NCBI GenBank assembly: GCA_029207755.1
Contig: JARCOQ010000006.1
Span: 70,964,093-71,028,092, forward strand
Reading direction: 5' to 3'
Source of the DNA: Chamaea fasciata
Lineage: Eukaryota; Chordata; Aves; Passeriformes; Sylviidae
DNA length: 64,000 bases
Below the pieces are notes generated by a model, which was not told the DNA's origin, searched no databases, and saw nothing but the letters and a program-made list of their open reading frames with translations. The position numbers were made by a program, and so were the translations under genes. Shown piece by piece: positions 36,287 through 47,795 of this stretch. Every line of letters begins with the position of its first letter. Positions within the stretch are counted from its first letter, which is position 1.

Positions 36287-38418
36287 CACTACATGCTATT
36301 GCAGTACCCCCTGAATTGTCATTTGGTAATGCCAGTACATCTACTGACAAACCAAGCTTTAATAGGAGTGACAAAAAAAGGATAAAGAAATGTTTTTCCT
36401 GGCAGCAGAGCAGTTTTGCTCCTGTTGCTCCTACCTGGGTGTGCATGGCTGTCCTTAGTCCTGTTTCGTCTTACGGCACTCAAGCCTTGCCATTCTTGGA
36501 CTGTGGGATGGTATCCCATCAAATGAAGTGTCCCTCTGGAGCTGAGCTTACAGCTGGGGTTTCACTGCTTCTCGCTTGTTAGTCTTCGAGGTCTTCATTG
36601 GGATTTTGCAAGTCAGTGGGTTTGTACCACGCTGCTTTCTTTGATGGCCACTAGTAACAAACTGGGAGTATCTTGCCATTGCAACATTTACTACCAGAAT
36701 CCTTGGGAAAGTTGCAGTTCCTAAAGTTTGCTGAGGGCTTTATTGGTTTGTGTAGCCCTAAGGGTGACAATCGTATGCGCTGCAGGCTTAGAAACACTCC
36801 TCAGGGAAGAAACCAGAATGTTTTCCCCATTTGGGTGAAAAGAGGGCACCCTAAGGCACTTAGTATCAGTTCTTTAATACGTGGGATACTCTGCTCTCCT
36901 TCTTACGGGCGCTTTAAATTTAGTTTCTGAACGTTTCCTGGGTAAGGAAGTAATTGAGGTTAGGAGTTAGCGTTGTGAAAAAGTCTGTCGGGCTGCTGAA
37001 GAGCACTGAGGTGCTTTGGCATGAGCTCTGTGCCTGCAAACTGTGCCTCTGGACTTGGTTTCTTCACTGCTGCTGGCTGGGGTGGATTTGCAGCCCTAAG
37101 AGAGCAAAGAGCATGGGAATGCAGAGATACAGCAGCATGTTCCCCCACAAAGGCTTTGAACCCCCCAACACATACTTGCCCCGAGTCTGGCAGGACATGC
37201 ACGTGTTTGCTTTCGGAGAATTTTGCCCTAAAGTCTTGGGACACTTGGACAAACAACAGTGGCATTTTGTTGAAAGGCTCTGGCAGAAGGCTTCTCCATT
37301 GCTCTCCCTCTGACGGCTACACAGATTGTTGCTTTCCACAGGCAGCATTTCCCCGGGAATGCCCGTTACTCGAGTTTTACCCCCCTTTCCCCCCTGAGTG
37401 GTGCCTTGTGTTTCCCAGTAAGTTGTTTGCATATTGAATAGCTCGCTCTATCCAGGAATTTGTAGTAGCAGTTTATGTTGGAACTTTGGACGAGTCAAGC
37501 GTTTGGTGGGATTCCTTCTTGCATCCTTTTGTTTTGAAAACTAAGTTCTGGCAGAGTGTGTGTGCCTTTCTACTGTCACAGGGTATGATGCTTTGGAAGA
37601 GCTGAAGGAAATTGTTACCAGTTCATTATGGGCAAGTGAGCCTTGCACAGACACTCTGAGACAATTGGCAAGTGCTGGCAAAAACCTCAAAAAGGCAAAA
37701 GCAGCAATTTAACTGTTCTGTGCATGCGTCTCTCCGGCATGCATCCATCACAGCACCGGAGGTGATCCATCCTGGAGCATTCATCAACAAGGAAGAGTTA
37801 CAGAGCCCCTTAAAATCTCCTCAGCATAATTAACAAAAAGGAGAACCCCGTGCCCATCAATAACCCTTAAAGGGGGCTGGGGGAGCTCGATCCCTTGGGT
37901 CATTACTGGTGCTGCTGTGAAGGGGATCTGGGTGGGAATCCATTGGCTGCCGTGGAGAACTGTCTGCTGATGTGTGCTGCCGTACTGCCGACGGATTGAA
38001 ACCACAAAGGGGGAAGGGTTGGCTGGTTGTTGCAATTCTCTGAGGATCTCTCAGTTTCTGAGGGATTTGGGGCTTAAATTTTCAAATACGTGCCCCGCTC
38101 TGCTGGGGTTGGATGTGCGTGGTGCTGTATTCTACAGGAGTGTGGTAGCTACAGACACTTTGTCCCTGCTGCCTCTGTTACCCTCAAAACATCCAATTAA
38201 TTCTCAACTGCCTTTTCCTCTTTGTTCTGTTTGGGTTTTGGTGCTGTGGTTTGGTGTTGGTGGTTTTTAATTCTGCACCAAGTCTCTTCTGGATAATGGG
38301 TAGATTCCAACGTGCAGTCCGGTACATTGTTTTTATCCTAATGTGTGCAATCATGATGAGTAACTCCAACCAAGAGTGAATGTTCTTATTCTCAGTTTTG
38401 GTGGGATTGGTCTTATTT

Positions 38419-38499
38419 TCCTTTGTCTTTTGTCTTTTTATTTGTTTTGGTGGGTTTGTTTTGTTTTATTTTTTGGGTTTTGTTTTGGGCTCGGTTTTT
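38419..38499. repeat. Degenerate TTTTG/TTTG-rich simple repeat
   Basis: Irregular repeats of TTTTG and TTTG units with interruptions. A low-complexity stretch that produces spurious lysine/asparagine-rich frames on the other strand. Confidence 0.6.
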
Positions 38500-38940
38500 A
38501 ATCATGACTATTCTAGCTAAAATATTAACACCAACGCTAAACCAAATTGACAATAAAACTCCCAGACAAGACCAAACATGACACAGACAAGAGCAAAAGT
38601 GATCTAGCATCAGATATTGTCTTTTTTGGATACGTTTGAGCTCATCTGAAATCGTACCCGGGGGACATATCAATCCAAAGCAGGCTCATCACAGTTATTG
38701 GCTACATAAACATGAAATACCATGTGAATCACTGAAATTAAATGGTCATGAAATCTGTGCTCATCCACTTTGTCTTGGACTGTAAATATCAAGTAGACGT
38801 CGAATAATAGACTTGAACGAATCATATTTTTGAGTTAGAAACTCAGAAGGCATTAGCAACATTCTGAAATCCAGTGCTTTATGTAAGCACAGTGAGACCG
38901 AGCAGGGCAGGGGAAAAAAAAAAAATCAAAACATTGAAAG

Positions 38941-39325
38941 GCACGCAACTGGGTAACTCAATAACCCGTGTGCGCAGGGCATTCCACCCAGCGGGACTTT
39001 AACTTTGCGAGCTGTGCCGGCCGGCTCCGGCTCCGTGCTGGAGAGCCGTCCCCCGGCCCACCCCACGCCATTGACATGCATAGCTGGCCTGGTAGGTGTA
39101 AAAATAGCCGGGCAGCGCCTGAATTGGAAATGGTCACCGGCCGCTGCCCGCAGTTGCTGGGGTTTCGGGTTCTCCGGGACAAGGGACGGCTCGGGGAAGG
39201 GAGTCTGGGACCCGTGGCCGGGGAGCGGAGCGCAGGCGGGACCCTCCTCCCGGCCCGTCACCTGTCCTTGGGCAGCGCTGGGCACCACGGCCGTCCCCCT
39301 GCTCGGAGGGAGCAGAAGAACTGAT
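38941..39325 (+). promoter_or_regulatory. ANK2: Putative promoter and leader of ANK2 first exon B
   Basis: A sharply bounded CpG- and GC-rich block runs into the first-exon-B start codon. It carries CATTCCA at 38980-38986, a match to the TEAD/M-CAT motif, and TAAAAATAG at 39099-39107. The latter matches the MEF2 core TA(A/T)4TAG and could equally act as a TATA-like element about 220 bases before the ATG. Together these suggest a muscle- or heart-active promoter, which fits the known cardiac role of ankyrin-B. Short motifs occur often by chance, so this is inference. Confidence 0.45.
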
Positions 39326-39460
39326 ATGGGCAATGCACCGATTTGCCAGGCTTGTCATTCAGAAAAGGGCTTAAGGACACAAGGGAACATACAGGATTTG
39401 GATAAAACTCCTGATTATTATGGATACAAGAGTGAAGAAAGTAAAGAGCCTGAAGCCCTG
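39326..39460 (+). CDS. ANK2: ANK2 putative alternative first coding exon B (MGNAPIC N-terminus)
   Basis: This 45-codon exon begins with ATG (G at -3, G at +4) and ends in phase 0 at CTG followed by a perfect gtaagt donor. That is the phase required by the ankyrin-repeat exon at 51011. The frame is also open upstream through the GC-rich leader, but 39326 is its first ATG. The peptide starts MGNAPICQAC and ends in an acidic, Ser/Lys-rich stretch, with Tyr residues at 31, 32 and 34. Gly2 could be myristoylated once Met is removed, although the usual Ser/Thr at position 6 is Ile here. Cys7 and Cys10 are candidate palmitoylation sites. It is unrelated to exon A and I do not recognise it from a named isoform. 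The case rests on start context, open frame, donor, phase, position and the CpG-rich promoter-like block. Conservation was not testable. Confidence 0.65.
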
Positions 39461-40492
39461 GTAAGTTTTGGCTGAAGAAAACAGGAATCACAGGGAAAAA
39501 TTGAGCTGAGGGTTGTGCATGTTGCATTTGCAGTGGGTCTCTTAGCTCAGAACCTTACTGGATAGCTTGCTGCACTGAGGGATCTGCTAAACGTGTCCAC
39601 GCTGAAGCTTTGCTTTGCTGCCCTTACTGTGATTAAAAAGCAGCTGTCACTGAGCTGTGCAGCGGCTTCAAAGCATTGCCAGCTACCAGAAGGTTGAAGT
39701 ACGTGAAGAGAGAACCATGTGGGCGACACGAGCCCTGCAATGAATGGAGGTTACCCAGTTATCCTGGTTTGCACAGCTGCTAGGAATAATCCTGTATTGA
39801 TCATTCTCCAAACTTGAACTCGGTAGTTTACTTTTGAGCTGCTGCCTGCCCAGTATATGGTATTGTTTTCTGTGTGCAGTCGAGACAGAGCCACACAGAT
39901 CCTAATGCTGATGAGGGTTACAGTGAGTGGGACCAGGCACAGGCGAGGGGGTCACGCTTATGGCAGTAATGTCACCGTTTGTGCAGCAAACCAGAAAAAA
40001 AAAAATCATTAAGCTGTGAATACTTGTATAGCTTCTATGGCAAATTAAGTGTCTCTTCTTTCTTTTTTTCCCCTCGTGTTTCATTCTGTTTGAGAAATTC
40101 ATTAAGTGGTTATTTCATTCAAAATTGGCAGTGGAAGTATATTGTCGAAACTTCTGGCAGAACAGAAAGATCAGTTAACTTCCTCTGTCAGTATATCCAA
40201 CTCTTACGTTCTCTACAATGGATGTGTACGAGAATTAGTCTCAGTTTGACCTGATGCTTTGCACATGCCTCAGTTACTGCAGTGCAGAATAGGTGAGCTG
40301 AGTTCCAGTGGTCCTAGCGGAAGAGGAGACCCAAGGCACTCGCCGCAGCAGCTCACAAGGGGTTCTGCATTGTCCTAGAAAACACTTTTGATGCTGTCCT
40401 GTCTTTCTAGTAGCACATTTTTTTTTTTGGCTGGATTTTTCTGACCGGTTTTGTGTTTTATTTCACTAACCACACAGCTGGACCCATTCTTC

Positions 40493-40560
40493 ATGGAGTC
40501 ACAAAATGGTTTGGGTTGGAAGGAACCATAAAGACCCTCTAGTTCCAAACCCTCTGAAAT
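40493..40560 (-). repeat. CR1 LINE 3'-terminal fragment, inverted
   Basis: CATGGAGTCACAAAATGG, then TTTGGGTTGGAAGGAACC and ATAAAGACCCTCTAGTTCC, is the reverse complement of the last 65-70 bases of an avian CR1. A short truncated copy. Confidence 0.88.
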
Positions 40561-43289
40561 AAAACTTTCTTCAAGATAAAACATGAAAGTAACTTTCTTC
40601 TTTGAGCATGCAGAAGGGTTTTTTTTTTTTTTTTTCCTCCTACCAAGCACTTTTTGATTGAATTAACAAGTAATCTCCAGTGTCCGTGATGGGAAGCACA
40701 CAGTCAGGGGGAGGGACAGCGGGATTCCTTGGGCTGTGGAGGAGGATGGGCCTGCTTCCTTTGCAGGGAATGGTTTCACTGGGCGTTAGAGGATCTCTCT
40801 GAAGCTGTTAGCAAAGGTATGGAAGCCCCTGTGACACAAATAAGCAAACTGGAGCAGCTCTCTTGGCACGTCCAGTCTCTGAGTTGCCCTTCGGCATAAG
40901 GTCAGCCCTCAGAGGAGGCAGGAGTTGAGCAGCATGTGATCTTTGAGGCTTCTTTTCCTTTTTATTTTTCTGGATACTTTTCATTCAGCCCACGCAGCTT
41001 TTCCTAGCAGGCAGAGATCAGGCACTTTGATAATGTCTTTGATGTGTTCAATCATAAGATCTTGGCTTTATGTGACCCTGGTAGGGACTGGCCAAGTTTC
41101 TTTAGAATGTCTGTCTTGATTCAGGTTTACAATGCTTGGGAGATTACAAAGGAAAAGTCTCGTATTTCTCTAAGAAGGTTTGCAGTCTCTCGTCATCCTT
41201 GTTATTCCATACAAAAGTCAAAGAGGTGTCTGTAAGTTAGAAATGTCAGTAAAGCTTTGTTCTGCAGAGAGAAATTGTATATCTATTTTTTTCCCCCAAA
41301 CAAGAGTACGGTATCCCTGTTAGCTGTTATAGATTTCCTCTGCCTTTATGTAACTGTCACCATGCTCCCTGGCTTGGCTCACTAAAAAGAGTTGCCACAT
41401 CAAGCTGAATACGATGACTCCAGGAGCCTTGTAGCAGATACGAGGTTCGGGACAATTCAGCTGATATTCAGCCAACTCAGATGGCAAAATTGCTTTGCTG
41501 ATCTAATCTTCTCTCAGCTATGAATGAAATGCAGCCTGCTGCTTCAGGACCAGGTATTTCAGACTGCCTAGGACAGGCTGCTCTCTGAGTTTCAGCACAG
41601 GATTGTCCCAGCATTCATAGCTTTTCCTCCCTGCTCAAGGCAGTGGATTTGGCAGGGTGGATTTTACATCGTTGTTGCTTTTCTGCAGGTGGAGTTAGGT
41701 GAAACTGGTTCCAGCTTCTGCTGGCCAGAGCTGAATTGTTCAAGGTCTAGGCCCAGGATTACAAGACTCTTCCTTCACTACCTGAGTGTTCCTTTTGCCT
41801 CTCTGTACAAGTAAGACCTCTGCGATGAGTCTTGCTGAATTAGAAACTCTGGGAACACCATTTGTTTACATCTATTTTAGCCCATCCCAAAGCAACATGA
41901 AATCGTTTTTTCTGTTTTATGGAACCAGTACCTTTGAATCAATGGGCGATCGGTTAATGGGTGAAGCAGTTGGGCTCTCTAGCATGGATGGTATTAGCAC
42001 GTTTCTTTTATTCGGGAATGTCACTTTGGCCACAGGGAATGAAAAATTGAGAGTGATAGAATTATCTGTCAACAGTCTGTCATAAACTTCCCTTACAGCC
42101 TGGATTTTTTCTTAAGCCTCGTTATTATCCTGCTAGATAATGTTTGGAATGGCATCCTAATTCTTTCTAGAGGTGTTCTAGCATTATTACCTCTATTTAG
42201 GAACATCAGTAGTGATGGAAACTTGCCATGGAAACCGTTTAGATGCCTGCCAAGTTCTACAGTTGTTACCAACACCTCAGCAGCTCAATATATGGTATCC
42301 AAAGGATCCTAAATATTTTTCCTTCCTTTAATATTATTCAGTTCCCCTAGAGGAACTCTTGGTTCCATATCAGTATTTAAGAGACGTCAGTAAATGTGTG
42401 TGTCAGCTAGGAGAACCAAGACTAATCCTGTGGCTCTTCTGAACGTATCCCAAATCCTTACAGTTTCAGGGAATGATTAAATGATTCTTCGTCTCAAATT
42501 CCAGCAAAAGAAACGTTCCCGTTACACAGCAGGATCATACACTTCTACTTTTTAGAGTAATGAAGGCATTCCTAGTTTTTAGGATTATTCAAACTATAAA
42601 ATCTTTCATTCTTGAAAGTTTGGGGTTTGGTTTGTTGTTTTTCAGGGTGGTTTGGGGTTTTTTCCTCTTTTTTCTTTTTTAAATACAAAGATCACGTTCC
42701 CCAGGTACGTTTGAGAGTCTGTTTTTTATTCTTGTGCCAATGGTAATTCAGACACCCACACATCATTTCCAAGCTGGGATTTATACCAAAAACTTTGTTT
42801 TGGAGAAGATGAACAGCCCAGGGGGAAGGAAGGACAGGGATTACACATGCCTGAAGTTCAGCTGGTACCGATGTGCTGTCCCATATTAGAACCCTGATAA
42901 CTGACGTTGCTTTATACTGTAAAATCAGTATGGATTAAAATAACTTCTGTCCTTTCAAGTACTGCCTTTGGAAGGGACATGCAGCTGGGGGAAAGGTTTT
43001 TATTCCATTCTTTTCCACGGAAAGCTATGCGGTTTTGCCTCAGTTCTCACAAATCCTTCATTGACACAGGACAATCAGCAGCCCAGGCCAGTATGGCAAG
43101 TTAATGAACGGAGTGGGAGGACTCCTACAGATGTCTGAGGCAGCTAAGGATCATAAAAGGTTTATAGAAGGCATTTGCTTCTTGGCTAAGGAAGGGGTGG
43201 TTTTACATCAGTGTTCTCTTCCTTTTCTGCTGCTACTCTATTTGCCAATATTGGCCTAAATTCAGGAGCAAGGTTAAGTGTGTGTTTAA

Positions 43290-43305
43290 CCCCCCCCCCC
43301 CCCCC
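43290..43305. repeat. C16 homopolymer
   Basis: Sixteen consecutive C followed by TTTAG. The AG could look like an acceptor, but the sequence after it (caaataacttac...) meets a stop quickly in every frame that would matter. Simple repeat. Confidence 0.85.
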
Positions 43306-46300
43306 TTTAGCAAATAACTTACATCTGTTTAGTTTGAGATCAATTAGACTTAAAGATGTGGTAAAAATTAAGCATGGTTGAAAGTGGTTTGCCAAAATAT
43401 CCTGTTATTCTTCTCCTGGCTAAAAACAAAGCCAGGCTAATCAGGCATTTGTGCATTCCAGCAGAGAGAAAAGAGTGGCTGGATGGTATCCTGCAAGCTC
43501 TGGAATTTCACAGAGTTGGCAAAGGAGTCAAAGGTGTCAAAATATATCAACCAGCCTAAAATTAAAGTAATTCCCTGTGAATAATTGAGAACTTTCCTAT
43601 CAATAGCAAGAGCTGGAATAGCTGAAGCCTGGCTTTTCGACTAGTAAAAATTAAAAGCGTCCATCAGCATTTCTGATGGACATATCAGCATGTGTACCGA
43701 TATCAGCATGATTGTTCAGTTGTGTCTGTTTGAAGCGATCGTGGAGCAGGAACTGGTGTTCAGGTAAAGCTGTTACCTGGGCAGTTTCCTCCTCCTCACA
43801 TTCCTCAAAATGTGTTTGTTGGGATAATGTAGCAGCAAAAAAAAAAAAACTTGGTAATTTTTAAGTGCAGCTTTCTGAGAACAGTCTCATAAAAAGATAT
43901 GGAACTACCACAGAACTGTTTTATGCAAATATTGAAATCACTGGAAGTTAATGAAAATATGTTGGAGTTGTAATACATTTTTTATTTATAATGTGCATTA
44001 ATCATAAATCACTTAACCTAGTTTATTTTCTGAGCTGCTTTTTGTGCCGTAGTTCTCTCCATCTCCAGTCATACCGATGAAATTAACTTCTTGAGGACAC
44101 TCTGAATCTTGAATCTTGCTGCATGCTGTATCTCCTTTGGGTTGCAGCCTCTTTGTCTGACACAGGAAAGCTTTTAGCAGTATATATAATAAATGCAAAC
44201 ATTGCCCTTCCCACCTGCTCTGGCATTGCATGGTTTGGGCTCCTACACATCCCTTAGTGCAGCTAATGAGAGAATATTCATTCTGAGGAGCGCAGCGTAT
44301 ACTAAAAGGAATCTGGTCAATGCTATCCCAGGTTTCTGGGTCAGGGAATAATTCTCTGTGTTTAAAAATGTTTTGATTTGGAATCAAGGATTGTTTGAAT
44401 CCTGGGTCATATGCAGTGTGTAGCACAAAAGCTTTCTCTCTTCTTGTGCCTATTTCACCGTCTTGTTATTACAAAATATTTTTTTTTTTGCTGAAAATGT
44501 TAACAGTCTTCGTGGCAAAGTGTGAGGCCAGGTCCACAATGTTTGCAGCAGCATGGTGAGGGCAACTCCAGCCGCAGCTCCAGCTTGGTGCCAGAAAAGG
44601 TGGTGCCAGCTTTTCCATATCCTTCATGATGTTCTATGATTAATTATCCTAAGTACTCAAAGCACCTTAAATTATTCAGGCTCATAATACATACTTTAAA
44701 GAATATTTTTATTTTTCGGATTTATAATCGTCGATATCAACCTAAGGAGACAGACCTTTGGCATTTTAAAATAATTAATTACTAGATGCTATTAGTTCCA
44801 TCTTGGCAGAGAGTATTTAACTTGCTAGTGATCTCTTACCCCCGAAAGCTTAACTTCCTCTTCGTATCTCACAAATCCTGCGATTCCTCTTGTCTTAACA
44901 AATATTAATTTATTGTAACATCAGTTGTGTCTTTTTCCTGGATAAGAACTTGCTCTAGATTATGAGAACACGATGTTTGCTTAGTGAAAGCTGCTCTTTT
45001 ACAGTTGTGGGCTTTTCAGTTCAACTGTTCGTGAACAAATTCCGTACAACCAAGGGTACACAGCAGGATGACTCTGATCTGAAATGCCTGTGCACGGTTG
45101 AATGGGAAAAGCTGAGCGATAAAAACTCTTGTTTTGATATTGAAATAAGAAAATTGGGCCCATTGTTCATCTAGGAATTTAGATACTGGAATTTCTTTCG
45201 GATCTGTGGTGTAATCTGTCTTCCTTCATCGCTCCCAGTAAATGAATGAGGGGAAAACATAAATTTTTTGGGCGAAGGAAGTGGCTTTGAAAGCAAAGGA
45301 CTGTAGTATTTGTTTTCTTTCAGAAGATGAATGTTATTTCATTAAGGGCTGGGAAAATATGTGTCCATTACAGCTGTTATTATCTCATTTGAGTCATTTA
45401 TCAGTGTTTGATTACTGAGCCTGTTCTTACTGCAAGTGGAATATATAGCTCTCATTATGGCATGTATATCAGAACTACAGGCTCACACTTTCCTCTGGGG
45501 GTTTAATTAAAAGAAAAAGCCTTTGCCTCTTTGCAGTCACTGCTCCATCTTCTGGAGTGATCCCTTTGGAGATCAGCTGCATTTTCAGCTCAATAAAAAA
45601 AAAAAACAAACCACCACTTCCGTGTGCAGTAGATAAAATGTGAGCCACTGATAAACTTGCTGGCAAGTTTTACAGAAAGTATTCCCTGAGGAAAAGCATT
45701 GTATTTGAATTCCCGTCTTTTACATCTGAATGCTGGTATGGAAGAAGGTTCCTTAATGGGCGAAAATCCGTCTGTGACGAGTGAGTTGGGTAATGGTAAC
45801 GCCTGGCCTGTGCCACTTTTAGAGTTGCACCCAATTAAATGATGGCTGGTTGGAACAGATGGTTCCTGAAATCAGAGAATAACCAAGCCAACTGGTTATT
45901 CACAGAATTTAGCGATTGTCTCAAGGGTAGGAGCTTAAACTGACACTTTAGAAAGTAGGGAATAAAAAAAAAATTAATGCTACGTGTTTGCATACCTGCC
46001 ATTTTTCCCCTTTGCATCTTTAAGTACTGAATAACATCAAGAAACCAGGAAAATCTGAGTTTGGAAGGCGCAACTTTCCTCCTGCCATGAGCTGAATTCT
46101 CAACTCCAGGCATTCCCTGAATATATTAACATGATGAGCCGCCAGTCAATTAGGAGCTTCTTAATGAAGAAGAGTTCACAAGCTATCAGCATTTTGCTAA
46201 TTATAGAAACAGCTGTTGGACAAACAGTGCCTCACAGCTCTGGAGTTTGTAAATGGCATTAACACTGTCACCTGCCCCTGCCATATTGACTAATTGTGGC

Positions 46301-47161
46301 TTAATGCCGCCTTTACCTGCAGTGATAACAAGGATTCACTTTAAATTCAAAGGTTTTTTAACCAATAACACTTTGAGTGTTTTTTAATCTATGTAAAGCA
46401 GGTTTGTCTCATGTCTGATCGGGGACAGTATCTTCAAAAGTATAGCTCAATAAATTTTTCTCCATAAAATCAGAGCAGTATATCCCCAAGTCCATGTTTG
46501 AAAAGTAACTCTGAAAGGGTTATTACAGCTCAGATACACATTGTAATACACAAACAAACAAATAGGTTAAACTAAGGGGTGAGCATATTATTTGGATATT
46601 AGGCTTGAGTTTTGAATTCACTTTTTATAAGCTTTCCATTAACAAACTGTGTTTAGTAGATGAGAAATGTTCAGGGGCCCATCGTGCTGGACTGTGTTCT
46701 CTCACAGAGATATTTCTGATTTTGGACAGACTGGGGTCATTCAACTTACTTGGGAGGGGGAAAAACTCAAATCCAACCCGCAGGAATAGTTTTTTCTACA
46801 GACACAATTGAAAACAAATATTTGAACGGTTTGGATGATGTTATGATGAAAGCTATCCTTTGAAAACTGAAATCTTCTATTCCCCTAGTCTTTCCTTCTT
46901 ATGTATGAGGCTGATTTTGACTAGCAAACTTGAATATTTGGAGAAATTTTTATGGGTTTAGTACAGCGTATGATTTCAAGATTTATTTGTGCACTTCTCT
47001 CTAAAATGTCTTCGAGAAACAGGCGTGTGCTGTGTGCGATAAGTGATGTGGTACGTAATGGAATGGGAAGGGCAGCTAGAGTGGGGACAGAGGAACCACA
47101 AGGGAAGGTCTGAGTATTTGATTAAAATACCTATTTCCATATATTTATATATAATATTTTC

Positions 47162-47195
47162 CATTTATTTATTTATTTATTGAAATATATATTTC
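47162..47195. repeat. TTTA microsatellite and adjacent AT palindrome
   Basis: About five TTTA units are followed directly by the palindrome GAAATATATATTTC (47182-47195). Ordinary AT-rich simple sequence. Confidence 0.75.
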
Positions 47196-47540
47196 AAATT
47201 CGGCTTAAATTGCAGCAATGTAACAAGCAAGAAAGAGGGAGAATCTGCAGTGATATATTCGTATAGCCGCTTGATAATTTCTTGTATTTCCTTATGCAAT
47301 ATCTGACAGCCAGGTAGTTACAAGATAATGTTTGTATTGGGGCTGTAAGTGTACTTAAGCTTGTATTGATGTTTTTATCAGTGTAGTTTATCTGTTCCTA
47401 GTGGCCTGAAAATTCTCATTTATAGCTGGAATTACCTATCCTCAGTAAAAAGTTCGTAAGGAAAGTTAAAAGATAGGAGGTCTTTACAAAGTCCAATGAC
47501 AGCAAATATTCCTCAGAAGTCATAGGTTTAGGAATGAACC

Positions 47541-47737
47541 TTCAATGTCATCCAGTTCTCCCCGCTGCCACAGGCAGGGACACCTTCAATAGACCAGGTT
47601 GCTCCAAGCCCTGTCCAACCTGGCTTTGCACATTTCTGGGCATGGGGCAGCCACAGCTGCTCTGGGCAATCTGTGCCAGGGCCTCCCCACCCTCACAGGG
47701 AACAATTTCTTCTCTTACCTAATATACATTTACCTTT
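47541..47737 (-). repeat. CR1 LINE 3'-end fragment, inverted
   Basis: On the + strand it shows TCATCCAGTTCTCCCCGCTG, GGCAGGGACACCTTCAATAG, ACCAGGTTGCTCCAAGCCCT, GGGCATGGGGCAGCCACAGC, CTGTGCCAGGGCCTCCCCAC and an AACAATTTCTTCTCTTACC tail. This is an inverted CR1 3' segment lacking the very terminal repeat. The boundaries are good to within about ten bases. Confidence 0.93.
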
Positions 47738-47778
47738 GTATCTATATCATGTGCTAGAGTTGCATTGCAAGCATAATT

Positions 47779-47795
47779 AAAAAAAAAAAAAAAAA
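47779..47795. repeat. A17 homopolymer
   Basis: Seventeen A shortly after the CR1 fragment. CR1 elements end in a short tandem repeat rather than poly-A, so this is probably unrelated to it. Confidence 0.8.

Larger units (their letters stand above)
19471..38940 (+). other. ANK2 intron between first exons A and B
   Basis: Non-coding for exon-A transcripts. Contents: two CR1 fragments (27545-27803 inverted, 30395-30565 sense), homopolymers near 31075 and 32679, a long pyrimidine tract with an AG near 36218-36286, and a perfect 8-base hairpin at 35894-35911. The remainder is AT-rich with no exon that I can support. Open frames at 19250-20052 are extensions or antisense shadows of the GC-rich exon-A region. 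Confidence 0.6.
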
